A DNA stretch of 64,000 nt from Effrenium voratum (lineage: Eukaryota > Sar > Dinophyceae > Suessiales > Symbiodiniaceae), in assembly GCA_963377175.1 (NCBI GenBank), contig CAUJNA010003057.1, positions 90,001 to 154,000 on the forward strand, read 5' to 3'. Position numbers and translations under genes: made by a program. The notes beneath the pieces are model-generated. The model made no database searches. It saw only the letters and a list, made by a program, of their open reading frames with translations, and was not told where the DNA came from. Positions 38,391 to 48,800 of this stretch are shown piece after piece (position 1 is the stretch's first letter; each line of letters starts with the position of its first letter).

Positions 38391-39829
38391 CATGAGTGCT
38401 TATTCACCCATTACAGTACATATTTGGTGCATGTTTGTTATCCTTGTTTGCAAGTCGGCAGCTAGCGACGCCCCTTTGCGTCGCTGCATTCCCGTTAAAG
38501 GGACTATGGTGCAATAATTGAGTTTGAGACAAGTTGCCAAGCTCGCCAGTCGCGCTTTGTGCCTTTGAGTGTGCGCCCGCCTTTTGGGGAGCTTGTGTGT
38601 GGGTTTTTTCCGGATGTTGCGCCCAACTTCTGAAGCTGTGACTCTGACTCTTCTAACATTTTGCCACATGCAAATCTGCACATATACATCCACGTGCACG
38701 TTATATATCACAAGTATATGCACGTGTGTATATATCTATACATAGATAGTGCAGGTGTGTATTGGCATGCATCAGCGTATGATGCATTGGCATATGCACA
38801 CATTGACACATTTCCCTGGATGCATCAAGTACATGCGACACGCCCTCGCCTCGCTCAGGTCCATCGGTGGAGTGGCAGCCTGCTACACCGCGCGCCGCTT
38901 CCCGGAGGCTCACCAAAACTTTGAAAGTAGCCACAGAAACAAGTCTTCCGATTTTCGAGCATGTACTTGTGAATCTTTCTGAGTGGAGTTCACCTTGTTG
39001 CTCACGAACTTGTATCGGAATAGCATGGGGTGTTCTGACTACACAATGAAGTGGCGGGACACTTCGCACTTGGGGTGGCAGGGACTAGTTGAAAGGTAGG
39101 GGAACGAGGGGAAAGCGACTTAGCCTTGTCTCGATTCAAGCGTAATACTGAGGGTCAAAGACCACAGAGATCCGTTGATTGGTGCCACCAATGTTTGAGA
39201 GGATCTGGATCACTTGGGGGGCTGGAATTACTACTCCGCAACGCTCAGAAATCTGGGGTCGACTCGGGAAGAGTCCGCAAGTAATGCTTCGGTTTGCCAC
39301 GGCAAGGGGAGCTAGGCTTCAATTCCTAATTTGTGCAAGCGAACCAACCAGATCCAACCAATATGGCTCGCCAAAGGGAGAGCGCCTTCATTTGGTGGAG
39401 GTCCTTTTGGCTGCCCTTTACATTCACCTCACAAGGGTACCCCGAAAACATCACACAGCAAAATTTGCCAAGGCCGTTTGTGCCTTCAGGGGTCTTTGGC
39501 GGGCTTTGGGCCATCTGGCTGCAACCCCAAGAACTGTCGTTGCGTCAGCTTCCGCGCCAACGATCACAAAAACTGTGAGGGTGGGAACCTTGGGAAAAGG
39601 TCTCCATTGTTAAAGAGACACCCGATGGATGTGCCCCAGTTGATTCTACCGATACGTAGAAAAGGCGCTTGCTATTTGGCCAGCACTGAACATGGTCAAC
39701 CTGGAGCGGTCCCTTTCTCTAGAATGAGCGGAGCAATGAAAATGTTTGCTGTAAAGCTTTGGATGAGAGCCGACTAAAACGGGGTGCTTGCGGAGGCCAA
39801 AAAGGCTCAAGCGAATTCGAATTGAACAT
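38391..39829. other. intergenic, no gene recognised
   Basis: Includes a TATA/CACGTG-rich low-complexity stretch at about 38665-38760. Short open frames show no domain. Confidence 0.5.
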
Positions 39830-40001
39830 GGCATGCGCTCGCTTGCTAGATGGCACGGATGTGATGACGATGGAGGAGTATTGCGTGTGGCGGGACGAGC
39901 GCGGAAATGAAGATGGGGACTGTTTGTTCGACGCACTACGACGCCATTTGGCCAAGAGATTCCCAGTTACCTATTGGTATCCCATTTTCCTGCTTTGCTA
40001 G
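39830..40001 (+). pseudogene. OTU-like fragment, possible exon
   Basis: From ATG 39829 the frame reads MACARLLDGTDVMTMEEYC and then GNEDGDCLFDALRRHLAKRF. DGDCLFDAL resembles the catalytic-Cys motif of OTU cysteine proteases (DGxCLFxA). The frame stops at 40001 with no more of the domain. A GT near 39966 and TGCTAG near 40002 could mark an intron. Element 2 inserted 70 bp further on, so an exon-intron gene may have been interrupted. One motif only; low confidence. Confidence 0.3.
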
Positions 40002-40067
40002 GAGTTGAATGAAGATCAACCAACAACAACATTCTGAATGATGTTGTTGTTTTTCCAATGTTTATTG

Positions 40068-40072
40068 GTAAC
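40068..40072. repeat. target site duplication, left (GTAAC)
   Basis: GTAAC precedes the left LTR and is repeated at 62648-62652 after the right LTR. Confidence 0.95.
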
Positions 40073-40472
40073 TGTGTTTTGTTCACGTGTTGTTTCTTCA
40101 TGTGGCAAAACGGCCGAATGGCCGTTTGGCTCAAGTTTAAACCTCCCGTCAGGGGTCCCTCGGATCTGCGTGCATCCGCCATAGCACGGCGGCTTGCGTC
40201 ATCACCGGGAAAAGGTCCTGGTGCTGCCGCGGCCGGTGTTAGGTGGTGGGTGGCTGGTCGTCGAGGACTTCCTGGGCCTGGTTCTGAACTTCACTTTCTG
40301 TTGTAACCTGTTTTCCAACCCTCCCAAACTTGATCTTCTTCAACTGTCACTCCCTCAACCTGGTCATCAGCAACTTCACCATTGTGCGTTGGGACTGGGT
40401 TCTTTTGGTACTTCGTGGATCACGTGTACCTCTTTGATTCCCTGGGCTACTTCGTGTTCGCCCAAAACCGCA
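40073..40472 (+). repeat. element 2 left LTR
   Basis: A 400-bp repeat that begins TGTGTTTTGTTCACG and ends AAAACCGCA. It matches 62247-62647 except for one extra C in the right copy (GCGGCCGG against GCGGCCCGG). Confidence 0.97.
40108..40135 (+). promoter_or_regulatory. LTR hairpin plus spliced-leader-like TTTGGCTCAAG
   Basis: AAACGGCC (40108-40115), GAAT loop, GGCCGTTT (40120-40127) form a perfect 8-bp hairpin that runs into TTTGGCTCAAG (40125-40135). The last 11 bases equal the end of the dinoflagellate spliced leader. It sits 63 bp into the LTR, against 70 bp in element 1. The right-LTR copy is at 62282-62309; a partial copy, GCCGTTTGGCTCA, is at about 62145-62157. Confidence 0.65.
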
Positions 40473-40486
40473 GGTTATCAGCCGTA
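40473..40486 (+). promoter_or_regulatory. primer binding site, half-tRNA type
   Basis: The same 14 bases as in element 1 (GGTTATCAGCCGTA), directly after the LTR; the leader diverges at once after them. Complementary to an anticodon arm with loop CUGAUAA. Confidence 0.7.
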
Positions 40487-40564
40487 CCAGCTAGAAGCTG
40501 GGGCTGGTGATCCGGTTGCGGGACGTGACCCGCTACCTGCTCCCATCGCCTACTTGTACGAGCA

Positions 40565-43500
40565 ATGGCGTCCCCCGGAGCTTCACATCGTGGGCCGGGC
40601 TTCGTGGACGACGAGGCCAACGCCCTTCGCGGCAACGCCGCGCATGCTGCCCCCGGCTTAGACAGCCGGCTGTGGCCCATTCCCCCGATGGTGGGCGCAG
40701 AGCCCAATCCCGGGGTGATCACGGACGATTGGATCCTTTCTCAGGTCGTGTTTGATGAGGATGCGGAGGCCCCTATCCCGGCGGCAGTGCTCCAGATCGA
40801 GGACGGACCCCCTCTAGAAGAGGCTGAGGTTCCTCCAAATCAGGTGCCCTCGTCGATTTCGCCTACTGTTCCGTTCGTGGCGCTCCAGATCGAAGACCGG
40901 GCTGCCCATCATGCTGCTCATCAGGAGCCGGCTCAATCTTGGTCCCTTACATGGGATCAGTTTGACCAGCTCCTCGGCAGTGGATCGCAGGCTACACCGC
41001 CTGATTTCGGTCGGCTCGACTTCGACTCGGGTGCCCCCATGTCGGTCGGGAATCTGGATTTTCAATCCCTTTTTGATGCTGATTGGAGATCTCAACCTTC
41101 CCGAATAGACAGATCTTTTGATGCCCTGCCTATGCATGAACCTACTCAGGGTTTTCCACATGATGGAGAAAATGACCCCATTGAAGATTTCTCCCCTTCT
41201 CAAGTTGCAGGTTCGGCCCAACCCGAGGCGGGCAAACGGGCGATTGAGGATTGGCCGCAAATAGCTGGCCTTCCTCCTGTCTCAGGTTCATCCGACATTG
41301 ACATCATTCACGATCACCCCAGTCCGGCGGATATGGACTTCATCCCTGATGCAGTATCATCTCACTTGTCAGGTACCCGCGACCGGAATGCGGACCGCTA
41401 CAACGCTGGTCCTAATCCACCGCTTTCCTCAGGTACCCGAGGTCGGGACGCGAACCGCTACAACGCGGGCTCAAATCCGCCAAATCAAGCATCAGGTACT
41501 CATCGATCGGACACGGGCCGCGAAATAGCAGGCCCAAATCCTTCATCCACTTCGTCAAGAAGCCATGCCGGTCTCTTCGCGGCCTTCAATCGGCATCAGA
41601 CTCGGAAAGAGTCCGCCCCCGACGTCATCGACCTCGAGGAGCAGTCCAGCCACCGTACCAGTGATGGATCCGAGCAGGATACACCTGGTATTGGCTCTAC
41701 TCCCTTCGACCTTCTCGACATTCCCTTCCATCAGCCACCCAGGAGAGGAAATGAAGATGATGAAACCATCCCTGGGATCCTCGATGTAATCGATGAGGCC
41801 GAGGTCACACCAGAGAGACGAACGACATCGCTCCCGCCGAGCCGCGTTGCCAAAGTACTTTCCCCTAAGCCATTCAATGATGACGTTGCTCAACGGCTTG
41901 ATCTCACTCAACCTGATCCAGATCAAGCTCAACATCGCGGATCGTCATCGTTTGATAACATGTCGGGACAAACCGGCACTGACTCGCGAGCCACAAAGAG
42001 GAGCTCTGAGTCACCCGAAAGACGTGAAGCTGCCCTCCGATTGCGATCTAATCCCCCAGCTCATCACGATCCTGTTGACGTTCCTATCCACTCTGCGGGG
42101 TCTGGGCTCAGCTCCAATGCCCCGATGTCTGAGAAGGAGACTGATGACGGGATCAACTCTACGCCCAGGAACCGGAGACCCGGACTTAGCACTGTTGCCC
42201 CTGGGAATGGAGGGCTTCCATCAAATCAGCCGGTCAGCAACTCCCTCATCCCTGCATTCTTTCAAATCGGGACTCCCGGCTGCACTCCCGACAGGGAAGA
42301 AAATAGGCGTGGAGCTCATGACGCTGATAGTCGTCCTGCCCCGTCTGCATCCACAAGTGACGGCCATCCGGTTGCATCTGAGCTACAGCGACTGCTTCTC
42401 GCGATCCACAACGAGGTCAAGGGATGCAAGGCCGAAATCCAGGGATGCAGAACTGAGATTCGTTCATGCAGGGATGACATCAACGTTTGCGTCGGTGAAA
42501 TCAAGAAGATCAATAACCGTGTTGATGCCTTCGAGAAGAAGGTTGAATCATCTTTTTCTGCCGTTGCCGGAACCCTCTCAAGACACGAGGCCAAGTTCCG
42601 TGATTTCCACGAGTGGGTCGCCCGAAGCGAGAAGGAGATGAATGAGCGTTTCAAGATGTATGATGAGAGGTCCAACTCGATCGTCATATCCGCTGCTGAA
42701 CTTCGCGAGCAGGCCGAGTCACTTGAAAACGTCAAGGTCCAGCTCCTTAGGTTCTCTGAGATTGGGGCCCTTGAGGCTGAAGTTCGAAAAATCAAGGACG
42801 AAGTTGAGGCGAACTCTCGCAGTGTCATTGACATTGAGGGAACCATCTCAAGGGAAAGAACCATCCGTGGGAACGTCGAGACGTATATCCAGCAGCTCGT
42901 TCCTGCGACCGACCTGAAGCAGTTCAGTGATAGGATGTCCGGAGCCCTCAATGAGAACTCACAGAAACAGGAAGAGTTCAAGCTTCAATTGTCCCGTATT
43001 GCTAGGTGCGTCAAGGACCTTCATGATAAAAGCCTAGGCCCCTATCCGAGAGACATGCAAGAGCAGTTTATGAAGCTTGTGTTGAGGGTCAATGAGATCA
43101 ACATGCAGATCGCTGAATTGAGGGAACAACCTCCTTCTGTCTGCGCATCTTCAAGTGCTGGCGCTGCTTCGATCACCGGGACGGGGCCATGGGAGAAATC
43201 TGGAGACACTGATCCCTTAACCCAGGGAAGGGCTCCTAGAGGTTCTCCTCCTCATGATGCTCGCATCGTCAGCTCGGCGAGACCTCCTCCACCTCCACCT
43301 CCTTCAGGGCCACCCCCACCGTCACCATCAGCCCCCATCTTTGGCAGGGATCCCTCTAGAACGAGGGCCGTTGCTCGGGCTGCCGGCGCTGCCCCTGATA
43401 ACCGGGCCAGGTGCGCTCATGAGGAGCCCGGGCATCCACAGCATCGGGAACCTCGCTATCCATGCCGAAGCTGCGGCAAGTCAGTCTGCGAAGACTGCTT

Positions 43501-45517
43501 TGACCATGATTGTAACTCATGTTTCAAATGTAGCGATCAGTTTCCTAGATGCCGCGCATGCAGGGGAAGAGGGGGGAGACACGGACTTGTGACGTGTCTC
43601 ATATGCAAGGATGAGTACTGCGATCAACACATCGCTTCACCTGACGATGTGCGCCGTTTTGGGTCAGATGTTCGACCTATTTGCCTCGGCTGCTTGAGGG
43701 CTGACCCCGATGGGAAAACTAAGCATCGTGGTCCTAGTGCGGGACCTGGAGGACCTGGTTGCATTCCTGACCATAATCAGCGGGATGGCACTGCTCCTGA
43801 TCCTGGATCCGGGCCATCACGTGGAGATCCGTCACATCGGAGTCCTGAACCGCAACAAGGAAACTCTGGTTTCTGTTCCCACGCCGGAGCCGCCGGGCCA
43901 ATGCCGCCGAGGGCAATGTCATCGCCCGTAGTCGGGCGAGCAGCTCCGAGGGGAACCATCAACACGTATCCCGGATGTTCCCCTACAGGGGGGATTTTCA
44001 CTGGTCAGGTTGAGCATGGAACATCTCAGGGAGTCATTCGCGGAAGATACGGGCCTGACACTGCTGTGACAAATCAGCAGAATCCACAGCCTCACCACGG
44101 AGTACAGGATAACTCTGGCGGGCCAGCTGGTTTCTCTCTTCCACCGGGACTCGGTAAGGGTGTGCATGGCGCCGGTGGTGTCGGCGGTATTGGAGCTCCC
44201 GACCTTCGCCGATCTTCCGCTGAGGAGAGGGTCTGCCCTCGATGCAACATCAATGTCAAGTCCAGCATCCCCGGGACACCTCCATGCTTCCAAACCTGTT
44301 CGTTGTGCCGCACTTCCTTGTGTTCCGCGTGCTGCCCACCATCGTCTGGGAGTTGCTCTCTTTGTGCCATATCCATTGGCAGAGACGGCGTTCTACCTCC
44401 CCACGTTTTTGGGCAGGCTACTCGACCGCCCTTAACTTCGTTGCCATCTGAGGCGAACAAGTGCGCCAACATAGAGCTCGAGAAAGAGCCTGCACCGCAC
44501 GAGTTGCGAGACTGGATCATTTCCACGAGAGAAATCGTGAGCAACGCATTCAGCTATGACTCGCCATATGCCATGTCGTGGGTCATGAGTGTCGAGAACG
44601 CCAACGCAATAGAGGAACTTGATGAAGAGTGCCTCTACCCGATCCTTGACAATAGGTTCAATGCTGCACTGAGAAAATGCATCACATCGAAACCTATAGT
44701 TGCCAAGATCAGCAGGCTGACTGAAGAGGCTCAGGTAAAAAGGGGAACGAGGCTGAAAAGCCGCCAGATCCTGTTCTGTCTAATTGAGTACCTTCGTCCT
44801 GATGAAGTTGGGAGTCAGTCTATCCGCACAAATGAACTTCTTCGCCTATCCCTTGGCAGAGCTGCCGGGTCTGGCGAACCTCAGCTTGAGAAATTCCTTG
44901 ATAAATGGGAAGGACTCCTGGGCGGAATCACCGCACCGATTGATCACCACGTTCTTCAGCATGTTTTCTTTGAGCAAGTTCGACATTCACCATGCTTGAT
45001 GCCTGACGTGCAACACAGGGATCGTAATCCAGACGTGCAAAACTACGACTGGATCATGAGGGCCGCTCGTAACGCTGTATCGAGGTGGAGGACGAGATGC
45101 AATGTCTCTGAGATAAAGGATCGAATGTACTCCCGATCGCCACATGCTGATCGCAATCCGAATGCCGCCGCTCCTGGGGTACGCCGTCCTTCGCCGTTTG
45201 GGGATACTCGCAAGACAGGGGACGCGAGATCAGGTGATCGTGATCGCGGAAAGACGCGGTCTGATGACCCCAGGCGGAATAGCAGGGAGCGCCCTTCTCC
45301 AGGAAGAGATCGCCGCCATGAGCATCCTGCCACCCCTGGAGTTTGTCATGATTGGCAGAAGGGGCAATGTAGGCGCGGTTCTGACTGCCGTTTTGCGCAC
45401 CATGAGGAGAAACCGAAATTTCCCCGCGATGACGATGATGCAGAGAGTGGCAAACGAAATGCACGCGTTGTACGTACAAGCATGAGGCCCCCTACCGCTG
45501 CTTCCCAGGAAGACTGA
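40565..45517 (+). CDS. gag: element 2 Gag, main part
   Basis: 1650 codons from ATG 40565. The N-terminal third is acidic and Ser/Pro-rich; VITDDWILSQ matches element 1 VVTDEWVLGQ. About 600-870 look like a coiled coil. A polyproline stretch precedes a Cys/His module (about 950-1045: CRSC, CEDC, CFKC, CRAC, CLIC, CDQH, CLGC) and a RING-like module (about 1224-1270: CPRC, CSLC, CSAC, CSLC). The capsid-like region follows (KSRQILFCLIEYL, KFLDKWEGLLGG). One CCCH finger is near 1594-1613 (C-x7-C-x5-C-x3-H). The frame ends at TGA 45515 inside a local duplication, before the second finger found at 45605. Confidence 0.88.
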   Translation: MASPGASHRGPGFVDDEANALRGNAAHAAPGLDSRLWPIPPMVGAEPNPGVITDDWILSQVVFDEDAEAPIPAAVLQIEDGPPLEEAEVPPNQVPSSISPTVPFVALQIEDRAAHHAAHQEPAQSWSLTWDQFDQLLGSGSQATPPDFGRLDFDSGAPMSVGNLDFQSLFDADWRSQPSRIDRSFDALPMHEPTQGFPHDGENDPIEDFSPSQVAGSAQPEAGKRAIEDWPQIAGLPPVSGSSDIDIIHDHPSPADMDFIPDAVSSHLSGTRDRNADRYNAGPNPPLSSGTRGRDANRYNAGSNPPNQASGTHRSDTGREIAGPNPSSTSSRSHAGLFAAFNRHQTRKESAPDVIDLEEQSSHRTSDGSEQDTPGIGSTPFDLLDIPFHQPPRRGNEDDETIPGILDVIDEAEVTPERRTTSLPPSRVAKVLSPKPFNDDVAQRLDLTQPDPDQAQHRGSSSFDNMSGQTGTDSRATKRSSESPERREAALRLRSNPPAHHDPVDVPIHSAGSGLSSNAPMSEKETDDGINSTPRNRRPGLSTVAPGNGGLPSNQPVSNSLIPAFFQIGTPGCTPDREENRRGAHDADSRPAPSASTSDGHPVASELQRLLLAIHNEVKGCKAEIQGCRTEIRSCRDDINVCVGEIKKINNRVDAFEKKVESSFSAVAGTLSRHEAKFRDFHEWVARSEKEMNERFKMYDERSNSIVISAAELREQAESLENVKVQLLRFSEIGALEAEVRKIKDEVEANSRSVIDIEGTISRERTIRGNVETYIQQLVPATDLKQFSDRMSGALNENSQKQEEFKLQLSRIARCVKDLHDKSLGPYPRDMQEQFMKLVLRVNEINMQIAELREQPPSVCASSSAGAASITGTGPWEKSGDTDPLTQGRAPRGSPPHDARIVSSARPPPPPPPSGPPPPSPSAPIFGRDPSRTRAVARAAGAAPDNRARCAHEEPGHPQHREPRYPCRSCGKSVCEDCFDHDCNSCFKCSDQFPRCRACRGRGGRHGLVTCLICKDEYCDQHIASPDDVRRFGSDVRPICLGCLRADPDGKTKHRGPSAGPGGPGCIPDHNQRDGTAPDPGSGPSRGDPSHRSPEPQQGNSGFCSHAGAAGPMPPRAMSSPVVGRAAPRGTINTYPGCSPTGGIFTGQVEHGTSQGVIRGRYGPDTAVTNQQNPQPHHGVQDNSGGPAGFSLPPGLGKGVHGAGGVGGIGAPDLRRSSAEERVCPRCNINVKSSIPGTPPCFQTCSLCRTSLCSACCPPSSGSCSLCAISIGRDGVLPPHVFGQATRPPLTSLPSEANKCANIELEKEPAPHELRDWIISTREIVSNAFSYDSPYAMSWVMSVENANAIEELDEECLYPILDNRFNAALRKCITSKPIVAKISRLTEEAQVKRGTRLKSRQILFCLIEYLRPDEVGSQSIRTNELLRLSLGRAAGSGEPQLEKFLDKWEGLLGGITAPIDHHVLQHVFFEQVRHSPCLMPDVQHRDRNPDVQNYDWIMRAARNAVSRWRTRCNVSEIKDRMYSRSPHADRNPNAAAPGVRRPSPFGDTRKTGDARSGDRDRGKTRSDDPRRNSRERPSPGRDRRHEHPATPGVCHDWQKGQCRRGSDCRFAHHEEKPKFPRDDDDAESGKRNARVVRTSMRPPTAASQED

Positions 45518-45700
45518 GCTGCCGAAATTGCGCACCACCTGCTGAGAGGGGCCGCGTCTCCCTGCGCCTCGCCCCAATGATCTATCGCATGGGTACTGCA
45601 GAGAGTGGCTAAACGCGGCAAATGCACGCGTCCGAAGTGTACGTACAAGCATGAGAAGCCCCCTCCTGACCTAGCTCCGCTTCCCAGGAAGCCCGGTGCC
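45420..45700. repeat. diverged local duplication in gag C-terminus
   Basis: GCAGAGAGTGGCWAAMCG, TGTACGTACAAGCATGAG and GCTTCCCAGGAAG occur at about 45440-45515 and again at about 45599-45690. The first copy lacks several bases. The linker (45525-45590: GAGAGGGGCCGCGTC, ATCTATCGCATG) resembles the sequence at 45790-45840 just after the gag stop, so a block of about 160 bp was duplicated and then decayed. Confidence 0.75.
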
Positions 45701-45790
45701 CCTGCTACTGAGCAGGGGGATGATTCGTCGAATCCCTATCCTGATGGGCGGATTGACAGTCCCGCACCTGGGGTTGATGAGGGTTTCTGA
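45605..45790 (+). CDS. gag: element 2 Gag, C-terminal end with second CCCH finger
   Basis: In the same frame as the main gag but separated by TGA codons at 45515 and about 45578. Residues KRGKCTRPKCTYKHEKPP carry the C-x4-C-x3-H end of a CCCH finger and match element 1 GKCMRDKCDYKHAKPP. It ends DEGF* in GGG TTT C TGA, the frameshift site. With the stops in place, a single Gag-Pol fusion could not be made from this copy without readthrough. Confidence 0.75.
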   Translation: MAKRGKCTRPKCTYKHEKPPPDLAPLPRKPGAPATEQGDDSSNPYPDGRIDSPAPGVDEGF

Positions 45791-45821
45791 GAGGGGCGGG
45801 CCGTTACCCACAGGCCTCGCC
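45781..45821 (+). promoter_or_regulatory. -1 ribosomal frameshift signal, gag-pol
   Basis: Heptamer G GGT TTC (45781-45787), TGA at 45788-45790, then a 7-nt spacer. GGCGGGCC (45795-45802) pairs with GGCC (45813-45816) and CGCC (45818-45821) around one bulged T. The -1 frame is open from 45787 into pol. It is conserved in position and form with element 1. Confidence 0.85.
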
Positions 45822-48800
45822 GGGAATATCTATCGCATGCCCAGCGACCAAGTGCGAATCTGGTGGCCTGACGGGTGCCCTTTCTGACAAGACACCCGGC
45901 CGCTCTCCTCCCGCTGATGCACAGGTGTGGTCTAGAACCGATCACCGGGCTTGCATGTTTCAGGGACCCACAGGTGGAGGCCCCGACTTACAGCATGTGG
46001 TGTGGAGACGGACCGTTTCCATCCCCGATGGACGGGTTATCCAGGACCTTCCAATCACCTCTCACACTTCGCGGAATAGGATGTTCTGCCCTATCGGTTT
46101 TACCGGCGACGTGAAAACTACCTTTTGGTCATACACTGATCCTGTTAAGCGTGCCGCGTGGAATGCCTCTATGCGTCCGAACGTCTACAACGACGATCGC
46201 AGCCCGACAGTTCAGATCAATGACTCCGCCATGATTGAATATATCGTCGTTGCTGATAACAACCTTATGAAGCAGATTTCTCATATTTCTCAGAAGTCTA
46301 GGAATCCATCCTATACTCACTCCGGGGAGTTCAAGAATGCTTCAAAGATCACCATTGAACGCCAAAGTGAGAAGGCTATTCTCCGCGCGCTATCCATGCA
46401 GGAGCAGGTCGCCATTGATCAGGAGGGCGAATACCTCGAATCTAAACCGATTCGACGGCGCATGATGTATAGAGCATCGCGCATGTCCTCCACTCCATCC
46501 GCTCCTGGGCACGAACGATCGATCCGTTGGCTTGCTGATACAGGCTGCCCCATCGATCTTGTTGGACTGAACGAACTTAGCGCCGGAGAGCAGAGTCTGG
46601 TGAAGAAAACTGGACGTACCCATGCCCTGCAGACCGCCAACGGTACGGCGTCGACCCTCGGAAGCATTGCTGCTGATATGCAGGACATTGACGAGGTGAT
46701 TGATGCCCACGTCATGCAGAACACGCCATCGCTCATCTCAATCGGCAAACGCTGTATGGAGCAAGGTTATACCTTCACCTGGCCCGCAGGTGAGCTTCCC
46801 GTCCTTCAAGGACCTGATGGCAAGGAGATCGTACTCGACGTGCTGAACAACGTCCCGTACTTGCCTGCCTCACGTTGTAACTTCAGTTCTCCGGTGACCG
46901 ACCAGTACCCTGACGTCCCTGCTGTTCCCGCTCCTTCTGCTCTTTCCGGGGATGTCATCCAAGGGGCAACGAAGGACATGCCTTCGACATCCGAAGGTCA
47001 TCCTGGTTCGCCTGACCCTGATCCTCCTGCCTCTGATCCAAATGAGGATGCCGTCGAGCTTGAAGGCCACGGCCCTCTGCGTAGCGCCGAAGACTGGAGA
47101 GCTGACGCCTTGACCCTCCGCCATATGATGACTCATCTTCCCAAGAACCCTTTTTGCTCTCACTGCCAGCGTGCCAAGATGGAGAACGTTAGACTGTTCC
47201 GGAAGAAGGGCGCGGCTGGTCACGGAGCCGAAGACTTTGGCGACCTAGTCACCGCCGACACGATGGTTCTGCAAGGACTACGAGACAGGGGCATCAACGG
47301 CGAGGCCGACGCCATCGTCTTCTACGATCTCGCCACTTCGTGGATTGATGTCATGCCTGTCATGAGCCGCTCTGATGCTAACACCGTTGACGCTTTCAAC
47401 CGCTTCGCAGGGCCTCAGAATGACATCAAGATGATGCACACTGATCAAGCTAAAGAACTTGTCAGTGCTTGCAAAGAACTGCGCTGGATACATGAATGGT
47501 CTACTCCGGGGATGCCAAAGACCAACGGCATCATTGAAAACAAAGTCAAATTAGTCCTTCATGGTGCACGTGTGCTTTTACGTCAAGCCGGGTTAGAAGC
47601 CCGATGGTGGCCCTACGCAACAAAGTACTTTGCCGTCGCTAGGAACATCGAGAATCGGGGAGGTGGAAGCGCGTGGTCTAAAAGACACGCCCCCCTTCCT
47701 TTCAACGGCAAGCTTCTTCCCTTCGGTTGCTTGGTTGATTTCTTCCCCGTCGCTCCCAAACCGCGTCGAGTTGAAAAGGGGGGGATCAAAAACGCTCCCG
47801 AAGATCAAAATAAGCCTGCCGACGATGACTATTGGAGCAAAGACGAAGAGAATGAGTGCGTTATCCGTATACACCGGACACCCAGAAAGAAACTCTTCGA
47901 TCCAAGGGGCTCCAACTGCCCAATCGACGTTGATTTCCTCGCTGACGAAACTCTCACCATCATTAAGTATCTCAACGGTGAAAATGACTCCATTCAGTCA
48001 ACCACGTGGAGAAACCTGAGTGATCATAGAGATGATCAATCGCAAGATTGGATTGGCGAAACCTATTTTCAGGTCGACGTCCACGCTCTCGAGAAATGGG
48101 GCGAAACCTCAAAGGAAGGCGCACCCCTTTCTGATGATGACTATGAACCCATGTCAGCCGAAGAAATCGAGGAAGCTCTGCGTGACTGCGACTACGACCC
48201 CCTTGCTGACTTCGCTGAAGAAGAATCTAGTATCGCTCCCGCTGTTCCCGGTGAAGAGCACGATCATTATAAGGCTCCCAAGTTCGCTCCTGTAGCCAAA
48301 CCTGGTGTTTTCCTTGGTTATCGGTTCGAACCTGGAGGGAAATGGAAGGGCGACTACTATGTTGCTGACCTCGAGCACTTTCAGGCTGGAGTTGTTCGAC
48401 CCAGTATCCACCAAGTGAAGCAGATCTACCACAATGCTGAAGAACCGTACGTTTTCCCTCTGCTAAAAGCATATGAGGCTCGTACCCGTGAAATTGCATC
48501 ATATAAGCATGATCGCCTGTCAAACCCTGATCACTTCAGCGGGAAGAATCTGCCCCGAGAAGACGAGTCGTTCAGCTTCGACGAGGGACGCTTTGACCAT
48601 GAGGACGATGAGGATGATCGTCAAAATCGTCGACAGAATGCTGACTTCGACAATGTTCCTGAGACTGACCTCATAGATCGTCACGTCTCGGATGGATCTT
48701 CCCCTGACAAAAGGGATGATTACTGGGTGCGCTTTGAAGAAGAAAGGTCCTGGCATCGATACCATGTCAAGGCGAGAAAGGACTTCTTTGGAGACGACAC

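Noticed and set aside
35689..39450. Similar short stretches with TTTTGGTTGCCCTT...AAGGGTACCC (35690, 39402; weaker near 8235)
   Set aside because: Possible dispersed hairpin repeats, but the shared part is short and I could not fix ends or a unit by eye.
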